A stretch of DNA of 15,411 nucleotides from Chromera velia (taxonomy: Eukaryota > Sar > Chromeraceae): NCBI GenBank assembly GCA_018398765.1, contig JAHBMJ010002854.1:1-15411 (forward strand). Direction: 5' to 3'. Both the position numbers and the translations under genes were made by a program. Below the pieces are notes generated by a model, which was not told where the DNA came from, ran no database searches, and saw only the letters and a list, made by a program, of their open reading frames with translations. Of this stretch, positions 7,156 through 15,411 are shown piece by piece. How positions within the stretch are numbered: the stretch's first letter is position 1; every line of letters begins with the position of its first letter.

Positions 7156-10100
7156 TTATGCACCCCTCGTCTCGACGAGTCTCTCGCTGCTGCTCCTGGC
7201 AGGCTGCTGTCCCGACCTCTGCACCTTCACGTGAAGGCCGTTCTTCATGGCCAGTGTGAGACCACTGCGGGGCACGCATTCCTTCAAATCCATGGCGGGC
7301 TCGAAGTCAAATGCCTCCAGGAGGTGGGACATCGCACAGGCCATCTCCAGCATGGCCATGTGTCTTCCGAGGCACTCACGAGGCCCTGCCTGGAAGGCGA
7401 CGTGCTTCGCCGAGCTAGGGAAGCTTTTCATCTCCATCCATCTCTCCGGACGGAACTCCTTCGCATCCTCTCCCCACACAGACTTCAGATGGCCCATTGT
7501 GTGGGCACACACGACTGTGATGGAACCCTGGGGGATGAAGGTCCCGTCAGGCAGGTAGTCGTCGTTCTTGGCTGTCTTGAAGAGACGGGGCACAGAGGGG
7601 TGGAGACGCAGGGTCTCGTGAAGGACGGAAACCAGATAGGGAAGCTTGTTCTGCACAGACACACACACACACACACACACACAAAATACAGGTCGATACA
7701 CCTATCTCACATCCTGGCCCTCCTTCAGACAGAGAGGGAGAGAAGAGACGAACAAGAGACAGGCAGAACGTAAACAAAATTTTCTTATTCGTTGTCCCTT
7801 TTTTGTGAGAGACCTGGCTGCAAAAAACGACGCAACCGACGTGTAGCGTTTCGAGATCCGAAACACAGCTTTCACAGGAACAAATGCACGCACGAACAGG
7901 GTCTACCCTCTCTCCCTCTCTCTCTCTCTCACACACACACACTGAGATCTGTCCGTCCAAACTCATTTCACCCTCACACTCTTAGACCTGTCCGTCGAAA
8001 CTCATTCGACAAAGAAAGGAGAAACGAACGAAAGGGACCACTGACTCTGGTGACTTCGAAGTTGAGGTCTCCTCCCTTGGTCTCCTCCCTCGCCTTTTTG
8101 ATTTCCTCCCTTGCCTTCTGGAGGACCCGGGGGTGCTGCATGAGCTCGTACAGGGCCCAGCTCATGGCCTGGCTCATCGTGTCTTTCCCTGCGATGAGGA
8201 AGTTCAAGACCATGTCTCTCAACTGGGAGTCTGTAGTTGTGGGGTCTGCTGTCATGTAGAGAGACAAGAAGTCTCTGCATGCTGCTGAGGGAGGGGCGTG
8301 GGATCTGGGGGTCTCGGCAGTGGAGGGTCTGAGGGTCTTGGACACCTCCAGGGGGCTGCTGTCATCGATGGTGCCGTCCTCGGAATTCTCGTCAGTGAAC
8401 CTGACCTTGAGACCCTTGCGGGAGGAGTTCCGCAGAGAGCTCACGGTGGTTGTCACGGACCCCGACATGCTGGAGGTCTTGGACAACTGACGGCTGGCGC
8501 GGGATCTGGAACTTCGGACTGCATCTGCGAATGCTCTGTCGTCATCGCACCTGAGGAGTTCCTCTCTTCTCTCCCTGACGATAGACAGAGAGAGTCTGTT
8601 CAGAGTGCTCACGTCCTGTCTGAGCATGGCCTCGGGTCCCAGGTTGAAAAGACGGAGAATCTTCCAGAAGGGGTTCCATCCTCTCAGCTCGGACAGCTCG
8701 TTAGCTCGGTCAAAGGCCGACATGAACTCGAAGTCAGAGTCACGCAGACACCCGAGCTCAGTACCAAACCCAATCTCACCCACGCTGCACGCAAGAAGAA
8801 AAAGCTTGTGAGAGCACGGACGGAAAGCATCTGTCTGATGCATGCGGATGAGGGAAGGGAAGGGAACGGAAGGAAAGACGACAGCTGGCAATAATGGAGA
8901 GCCGGTACTAGATCGATGGCCGCGCAGAGAGAATTGAGAACTGCGAGTGCACACTGCAGGTACAGATGCGGGCATGCATGCGAATAGCAGTGACTCGGCG
9001 GGATGAAGTGAGAATTGGCAGTGAGACCCGTTCTGTATGTTCGGGAGTTCTGTGAGTAGGAGAAAAACTCTTCTACCTGAAGGGACGGGCAGACAGGGAG
9101 GCAACCTGTTGACTTGCAAAAACAGTGGCACGGGAGGTGGAGATGCGGAATTGGTTGGACACAGAGCAGGGGAAGATCGCCACAGGAGGACGAGGGCGGA
9201 ATAAAGACAACACAACTCCTGCAGGACCCAGATAGGTTGTAGGCCCCCCTTTCCACCTTCCTTCTCCTTCTGCTGACGAAAGAGTCGCCCCCCCCTTGCT
9301 GGGCACCGGGATCTCTATTCCGCTGCGTGTTCCTACTTCTGCCGAGTTCCCCCTCCAAACTGCAGTCTCTTTGGAACCCTCCGTCCAAAGTATCTATCCA
9401 GCGTGTACCTCCATAGGGTGCGAAGGAGAATGCCAGAGAGTCTGTCTTTTGAGGCTCTTCATTCTCTTGCTGCTGTGCTGCTATGCAAACCTGCATGCCT
9501 GCCAAAACACTTGAACGACTGACTGACTGACCACTCGAGAGTGAACCTGTTGAGAAGAGAGTACATGTCCACTGTCTCTCCTTTGTCTGCTGCTTCCTGG
9601 ATCATCTCCAACATCGTGTTTGTGTGCTTGACGAAGACCTTGAACATGAAGTCTCTGAGCATCGTCAAACTAAACATCGGGGCCGCCCTCTTGCGGTGTG
9701 TGCCTGCAGACAGATACAGCGTGCAAATTACAAAGAAAATTCCAAAATACATCAAGACTACACTTGATGACTCTGGCAGAGGAGAGTACATTCTGGCGCT
9801 GATTCTCCTGTTCTCCCCACTCTCTTCACAACTTCTCCACTAATGTTTCCTACCCCCCCAAACCGTCTTCACTTGGCCTCAGGTCCCACCCCCCAATTTC
9901 GAACCGCTTCTCACTCATTCTACGAGCGCAAGAGCGACTGACGCCAGATCTGTTCATCTGTGGAGAAGATGCCGTCTCCCAGGAAGTCCTCGAGGATGTC
10001 GTGGAGCTTTGGGCCCTTCGGATAGTTCTCAAAGTTGGTCCTCAGGATCCACTCGGCGTTCTTCGGACTCACCGTGGCCACCACCCACCCCTGCATGGGC

Positions 10101-10457
10101 AGCATAAAGGCGATCGTCTCCTTGGGAAACGCCTCCTCGAAGTCCTTCACGTTCTCGTCCAGACTCTGGGCACGCAGAGCGCGAACCTGAACGAAACAAT
10201 GAGTAAGTTAAGTTCTAGATCAAGGCAAGAAAGACGAGAGGATTCGTCAAAAAAGAAGAGGAGACTGAGATCAAAGAGGAGGACAGTCTTGGACTTACGA
10301 TGTTGCCGACAAGGGGAATCGCGCGAGGGATCACATGTGGTGTGATGGGGCAGTTCGGCTTCCTCACATAGTTTTGGTACAGGTAGTAACCTGCAGCCGC
10401 TGCCGCTGCGAGGCCCCCGACTGCAGCAAACGAACTCCGGTCAAACTCGAACTTCAT
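7156..10457 (-). CDS. Cytochrome P450 monooxygenase, CYP86/CYP704-like (five exons)
   Basis: Exons in order are 10457-10299, 10186-9943, 9703-9532, 8784-8046 and 7650-7156 (stop TAA 7158-7156), giving 602 residues with phase agreement at all four junctions. Residues 11-27 are an Ala-rich hydrophobic segment, a likely ER membrane anchor. The helix-C motif W134-R-T-H-R138 is rebuilt across intron 2. The FTLECVGEIGFG segment (about 188-199) is rebuilt across intron 3. The I-helix reads AGKDTM (390-395), the K-helix E450-T-L-R453, the PERF-type motif FRPERW (504-509), and the haem loop FQAGPRECLG has Cys531 as the axial ligand. These motifs most resemble fatty-acid omega-hydroxylase P450s (CYP4/86/704 type). 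A lipid substrate is inferred, not shown. The protein is longer than the usual 500 or so because of a Ser/Arg-rich insert (about 272-360). The start ATG is the first in frame and precedes the anchor directly. The gene is divergent from the kinesin gene. Confidence 0.95.
7651..8045 (-). other. P450 intron 4, with (TG)n directly before its 3' splice site
   Basis: The intron starts GTCAGT (8045) and ends in a TG run followed by TCTGTGCAG (7651). The plus strand shows this as (CA)n at about 7657-7682. Another low-complexity TC/AC tract lies at about 7908-7941. The placement joins residue 438 to N439 in phase 0 and restores the K-helix ETLR context. Confidence 0.9.
8785..9531 (-). other. P450 intron 3 (747 nt, the longest in the window)
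   Basis: It begins with tandem donor motifs GTCAGTCAGTCAGTC (9531 downward) and ends GCGTGCAG (8785). Only the first donor copy gives the right phase to rebuild Cys192 (TG|C). Open frames inside it are not conserved protein and are not called. Confidence 0.9.
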
Positions 10458-11012
10458 CGGTCAATATGTATGCCTCGGACTCTTTGTTTTGAAGTTAACA
10501 GCGATAACAGCGACGAAAACAAACGGTTGGAAAGGTCAAAAGCCGAGATACTACTGCATCCACATAAACCTGCCAAGCTCCTCTTGGTAAAACTTCTTGC
10601 TGAGGAGGTGATCATAAGATTGCACCTCATCATCTTTCTGGAAGCAGTATAGCCGATTTTCGTGGGAGTCGATCCGATTCTGGAGGACATGCCGGGGCCT
10701 ATAAGTGGTGGGCCTTCCAGAGACCCCGGGGGCCGGGGCCCTACTGCCCCCAAAAAGGCTCCGCGGAAAACACGCTCACAATGCGCGCATGCCCTCGAAT
10801 TATTTGCCGATACTTTTGTCACAGTTTTTGGGTCGCAAGCCTGTCTCGCGACTTTCACTCTTCTGTATGTATCAGACTGTCAGTCACACTTCTCTGTCAG
10901 CGAAAGAGGGGAGGTGATCGACTCACATTCAACACCTTCCTTTGAGTTTTTGCGGCTTTCCTCCGCGCCTCAAGTAAGCTGGAGCACTCCCCTTTCTGCG
11001 AAAGTTTCCAGG
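10458..11012. promoter_or_regulatory. Divergent intergenic region between P450 and kinesin-13 (putative bidirectional promoter)
   Basis: There are 555 bp between the two start codons. The middle (about 10690-10760) is very GC-rich, with CCCCGGGG and the inverted repeat GGGCC-GG-GGCCC. A TATAAG word occurs near 10699 but I cannot show that it is a TATA box. The plus strand is also open in frame with the kinesin from an ATG at 10689, so part of this region could be coding or 5' leader for a longer kinesin isoform. Confidence 0.45.
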
Positions 11013-14000
11013 ATGAGTGAGGAAGGGGAGAGATTGATCTTTATCCCTGCTGACTTTCCAAAACGTCAAAAGGAACCAATACGAAAGTCTTCCAAGGGAG
11101 AAGATCTGGATGTAGACAATGCGCGTGCAGAATTTCGGACTCTCAAAAAACCGCCAAGCCTCACATCAGCCAAGGAGCGGGCACCGAAGCCGAATCATGG
11201 TGAGTTCAGAGTTATCTTTGTTGAACAACACATGGTTGGTTCCTATGGAATACTTAATTGAGTCATCTCACTTTTCTTCCGTTGCACTGCTGTCGTGCCT
11301 GCAGTCCCTCCTGCTGAGACAGACTCTGTCCCTTCCCGCCCTGCCCCGAAGAAGGGAGGAGTGGTGGAGGAGATCGAGAAGCTCCGAGTGCAGAGGGAGA
11401 TGCGAAGGAAGGCCATGGACGATGCTCGAAAGAACAGAGAGCAGCAGGAGCAGATGAAGAAGGAGATGGGAATCATCGGAGACATCGACTTTCAGTGCAT
11501 GATCGATGAGTACAGAGGAGTCACTCGGATAGGGCACGCCTATAACCAATGGGATCCGCATACACGGATTCTGGTGTGCGTTCGGAAGCGTCCCATTTTT
11601 AGTTGGGAGTTGGCGAAGAAAGAGATAGATGCTGTGACAGTGCAGAACCCTTTCTGCGTTGTGCACGACTGCAAGTATCGGGTGGATGGGATCACCAAAT
11701 ACCTGGAGAATTCCTCTTTCACCTTTGATTACGCATTCTCAGAGACCGCCACCAACGCTGAGCTGTTTGCCTGCACCTGTTCACCCCTTCTAGACCACGT
11801 TCTCTTGCGAGGAGAGAGAGCCACCCTGTTCGCCTATGGACAGACCGGCAGCGGAAAGACGTACACGATGAGTGGAATGCAGAGCCTTCTTTGCGAAGAA
11901 CTGAACCGCAGGTTCTTCAGCCAGAGAGATCATGGCAAAAAGCCCCAAAGTCCGGGGGGGGGGAAGGGGACCGGGTTGGGGTTGGAGTCTCTCTGTGTCG
12001 GTCTGAGTTTTTACGAGATTTACGGAAACAGGGTTTTCGACTTATTGAACGGGAAGAAGAAGGTGGAGGTCCTGGAAGACCACAAAAATGAAGTCAGCGC
12101 TTTAGGGGGGATGGGGTTTGTTCAATCGCAAGCGTCCGCAGAGTTTGGTTTCAGGTTTGATGCGAATATCGGATTTGACTGTATGCCTGCCTCACACCTA
12201 ACATGCTTGCCCTCTGTAATCCCCCCACGATACCCGCCTGACTCGTCTGCGTGCAAACACATCTAATCGGGTGTTTCAGCAATGCGGCTCGTCCCGGCCG
12301 TTTCTCCACTGCCCCTCGGCCTGTCCCCTTGCCTCTCTGAACTGGCCGTACTCTGTCTCCATGTATTTCTCACTTTGGTCGCAAGTGAGTGAGTGCATGA
12401 TCCCTGGAACTCTCGAAATAGGATCAACTTTGATCGCATCTATGTGCATGGGTGAGTGAATGAATGAGTGCATGCAGGTCCAGATCCAGAACCTGACGGA
12501 GACGGAAGCAGACAGTGGTGCGGATCTGCTGAGAATTTTGGGTCAGAGAGGCAGGCAGGGTGCATGGGGCAGAGGAGAAAGGGGAGGGAGAGAAGGAGCC
12601 AGAAGAAGAGGGAAAGAGGAAGGGAATCTTGTTTTGTCTCAGAACGGAGAACTGCCTGCCTGCCTTCCTGCCTGACTAAATAGCTGAGTAACTCATCAAC
12701 GGCCTGCCTTCTGGTCTTTCTCTTTTCGCAGTACGTCGATAGGTCCTTTCGTCTGTCTGTCTGTGCACTTGCCTGCCGTCTTGATGGCCCCTCAGTCGAT
12801 CCGAGCGAGTGTGAGACTCCCTCTTCCTCTTTTTTTTCTCTCCGTTGTTTGACCTTGCAGAAGAGGGCAACGCACTGAGAACGACACATGCGACGGATGC
12901 AAACGAAGGTGTGTCGGTTGAATCGCCTCCCTGGTGCAAGTAATGCTCCTTTGTCCTGTTTCTCCATTCTAGAGTAACGTCGCTGCCCTACCCTCTTCTT
13001 TTCCACGATGCCCAGCACTCCCACTGTCCCACAATATGTGTGTCTCTTTTCATCTGTGTTGAAGGACGTGGGCGGCTGCACACTTCCGACTGTTTGTGTA
13101 AGCACGCTCCTTCATCCTTTGCCCGCCTTGGTATCTTCATCTGATCTCGTGTTTGATTTTCTTCCTTTTGCCTTTCGTGCAGACTCCTCTCGATCTCACG
13201 CCATCTGCACACTCCGCTTCTTTCACAAGAAGGGGGGTGCCTCTTCTCCGCCGTTGCACACACCCCATCCGACCTACTCGAAGCTGACCCTGGTTGATCT
13301 AGCGGTCAGTCCATAGGGGAAGGGGGGGGCGGGAACTGTGAGAAGAAACAAAAGGGGGGAGAGGGATGGAAGGCGAGGGAAAGGGTAGGAAAGATGAAGG
13401 CAGACCAGGGTCAAAGAAAGGAGCACGATCTCTGTTCTGCTTCCTCTGACACGGGACCAACCAAAGGAGCCGCTTTCGACTGACGAGAAGACGGCAGGCA
13501 ACAGAGAGAGAACAAGAGAAGAGGCAATAAAGGAGCAGCACACCCACATGGGAGCTTGCTTTTCTTCCTTTTTGCCATGCATTGTTGTTGATGCTGAACG
13601 AGGCTCATAGAAATATGAAGAGAAAACGGAGAAGGACAGATGAGATGAGTTGAAGCCGAGGCGACGGGAACAAGAAGGGGCATACCGCAGCCCGGGTTTT
13701 CTTCCTGTCCTGCCTTTGCGAAGCGTACACATACTTCACCCCCCCCGCAGAAATCCGCTTTCCTTTTCAAAATGATCGGCTCATAACTAGACGGACTGAC
13801 TCACTGGCTTGCCGGCCAACCGACAGTGAGAGAAGAGCAAAGCAGTGAGAGAAGAGAACTTTTTTCCCATTCCTTCATCTGTACATGTGTACCTGCCTGC
13901 CCGTCTGCCTACAGGGAAGTGAGAGAGCCCACGACGCAACGAGCAACAACAAGCAGCGGAAGGTGGAGGGAGCAGAAATCAACAAAAGTCTCTTGGCTCT

Positions 14001-15411
14001 CAAGGTCAGCACACTCTCTCTCGCCCTGTCTATGTCTCTCTGTCTCTCTCTCCATAGAGGGTGGTTTCTTCTGTGCTCTGTTCCTCTGTCTCTGTGCTCA
14101 TTCTCTCTCACTGTCACTGAGAGCCGTTGCATTCTCTCCCGAAAGCATCATTCGCATTTGGCAAGCTGACTGGTCTTTGCCCCGTTCCTCCTGCCTTTTT
14201 CTGCAGGAGTGCATCCGAGCGCTGGACAACCAGAGCCACTCGCACGGGCACCCGAAGGAGAGGGGACCCGGGGGAGGAGGACACGGGGGGTCGGGGGACG
14301 CCCACGTTCCCTTCAGGGCCTCCAAGCTGACTCTGGTGCTTCGGGACTCGTTCACTCACAAGAAGGCGAGGACGCTCATGATCGCCTGCGTGTCTCCAGG
14401 TCAGTCAGTGGGAGCATGCGACTCTCGCGTGCTGACTGCCGGTCTGCTTGTCTGTCTAGGCGGGAAATCTACTGACCCTTTTCATCTCTAGTGCTTTCTC
14501 TCTCTCCCCCTGTCTATCCGTTGTTTTTGTCTCAGACCCTTGTGAGTGGCTCTTTCCGTTTTTTTCCTTCTATTTTTCTTCCCACACACACCTCACTGAT
14601 TGGAACATCCCTGCAGGTGCCACCTCGTCAGACCACACTCTGAACACGTTGAGGTATGCTGACAGGCTGAAGGAGAGGCCCTCCCAGTCCCCCCACGGGA
14701 ACAGCCACACACCCTCTCCCCAGTCAGGCCAGGTCCTCCCGCAGCAGGGGACGGCCTGGAGACCCGCACAGCAGCCGCAGCCTCCTGCAGGCAGCCCTAG
14801 GAACTCGGAAGGGCACCTGATGGAGACCAGAGCGGGGCCTCTGCGGGCAGCCATCGCCTCTTACGATCAGGACAGACAGGCAGCAGCAGCAGCCGCTTCT
14901 GCCTCTGTATCCACGCGAGCAACGAGCACAGCAGCGCCCGGTGGAAAGCACGCCCTTCCCTCTCGACTTCCCCCAGTTCCTGGAGGGTCTGAGGGGGCGG
15001 GGGGGGAGCCCTCTTCCCCCCTTTACGGTAGTCATGAAGGGATGCATCCTGTTGCGTCTGCAGGGGTGGGGGTGGCAGAGGCTGCGGGGAGCGTGGCATC
15101 CCGCACACGAGCCAAGCAGGCAGCTGCAAGGGGGGGGGGTCGGGATTCTTCCCCATCTCCCGGGGGTCCAGGTGCTGCGGCGCGTGTTGGTGCCCATTCA
15201 TCGGCGCCGCGCGCAGTTCCAGGCCGCCGTGACGTGAGCCAGCCTTCTCAACAGCAGCAGCAGGCGTGTTCCCAGTCCCAGTCGTCGAGTGCGTACACTC
15301 AGTCGTCGGACAGAAGAGAAAAGGTGACACATAAGGAAGGGGGGGTGATGAGGAAAGGGACCGGGGGGTCGTCTGGCAGCGTCATGCGAGAGGGGGGGGG
15401 GGTTGGAAGGG
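11013..15411 (+). CDS. Kinesin-13 (KIF2/MCAK-type microtubule depolymerase), 3' end beyond the window
   Basis: Exons are 11013-11199, 11305-12092, 12478-12541, 12861-12908, 13183-13304, 13915-14004, 14207-14399 and 14617 to the window edge, giving 762 complete codons plus one base. Residues 82-118 are a charged helix matching the kinesin-13 neck. The motor spans about 149-517 and opens ILVCVRKRP...ELAKKEID, the kinesin-13 signature. The P-loop is GQTGSGKT (241-248), switch I NEDSSRSH (361-368, across intron 4), switch II DLAGSER (401-407, across intron 5). KEC at 433-435 lies in helix alpha4, across intron 6. The motor ends TLNTLRYADRLKE (505-517). The internal position of the motor and the neck define the class, which removes tubulin from microtubule ends in spindles and, in alveolates, in apical or flagellar microtubules. 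Oddities are RVD in place of the KVD loop and a Gly/His insert at about 443-464. The tail (518 on) is Pro/Ser/Gln/Ala-rich. The ATG at 11013 fits the family, but an in-frame ATG at 10689 is possible. Confidence 0.96.
12542..12860 (+). other. Kinesin-13 intron 3 with TGCC repeats
   Basis: The intron runs from a GTCAGA donor to a CCTTGCAG acceptor. It joins codon G|AA to give the LEEGNALRTT segment before switch I. It holds CTGCCTGCC-type repeats near 12651-12673. Minus-strand frames over it are shadows. Confidence 0.85.
13305..13914 (+). other. Kinesin-13 intron 5 (610 nt) splitting the DLAGSER motif
   Basis: The donor GTCAGT at 13305 follows GAT CTA GCG, and the acceptor CTACAG ends at 13914 before GGA AGT GAG AGA. 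Joining restores DLAGSER in phase 0. The intron is purine-rich on the plus strand in its first half and contains no supported gene. Confidence 0.9.
14677..15411 (+). other. Low-complexity C-terminal tail region of the kinesin-13 (open to window edge)
   Basis: The tail starts just after RLKE. It has Pro/Gln-rich, poly-Ala (from about 14880), Gly-rich and Gln/Ser-rich (from about 15235) blocks, and long G runs in the DNA. The frame stays open for about 245 codons without a stop, which supports coding. No coiled coil is visible yet; kinesin-13s often have one further on. Confidence 0.75.

Noticed and set aside
7096-7773. 225-codon plus-strand frame
   Set aside because: It is antisense to P450 exon 5 (K-helix, PERF and haem motifs) and into intron 4, so it is a shadow of the real gene.
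8298-8894. 198-codon plus-strand frame
   Set aside because: It is antisense to P450 exon 4, which contains the I-helix and related motifs.
8684-9505. 273-codon minus-strand frame
   Set aside because: It lies mainly in P450 intron 3; conserved P450 sequence joins exactly across it and the translation is not protein-like.
12440-13263. Minus-strand frames of 221 and 91 codons
   Set aside because: They lie over kinesin exons 3-5 and introns on the opposite strand; the plus-strand kinesin explains the conserved segments.

Overview
The window is nuclear DNA of a protist. Its two well-supported genes are split by spliceosomal introns, and microsatellites fill the spaces between genes. There is no operon structure and no bacterial signal. 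A kinesin-13, a CYP86/CYP704-like P450, TC/GAGT/TG repeats and N-terminal acyl-type motifs together suggest a photosynthetic alveolate such as a chromerid (Chromera-like). That placement is inference; no rRNA or organelle marker is present to confirm it.

Layout. Positions 1-4,600 are accessory sequence. They hold a possible terminal exon at the left edge (155-291), a palindromic ATATCG-rich element (about 548-745), a GAGT microsatellite, a possible two-exon coiled-coil gene (2326-2928), a diverged tandem duplication of about 460 bp (about 2765-3790) and a large TG repeat (4363-4573). A candidate three-exon gene for a 100-residue protein starting MGGACC, a dual-acylation-type N-terminus, lies at 4651-5475. 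An AT-rich island follows (about 5555-6060), then about 1.1 kb with no convincing gene.

The right half is gene-dense. A five-exon cytochrome P450 (602 residues) occupies 10457 down to 7156 on the minus strand. Head to head with it, 555 bp away, a kinesin-13 gene starts at 11013 on the plus strand. Eight of its exons are visible; the reading frame is still open at the window edge, after 762 complete codons. I reconstructed exon junctions by hand from GT/AG sites, phase and alignment to conserved family motifs. Every junction in both genes is phase-consistent.

The most notable cross-cutting signal is the 5' splice site. Eight of the eleven introns in these two genes begin GTCAG (C at +3) rather than GTRAG, and nine of eleven end in TGCAG. 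The P450 is probably an ER-anchored fatty-acid or lipid hydroxylase and the kinesin a microtubule depolymerase. Nothing suggests they act in one pathway; they share only a possible bidirectional promoter.
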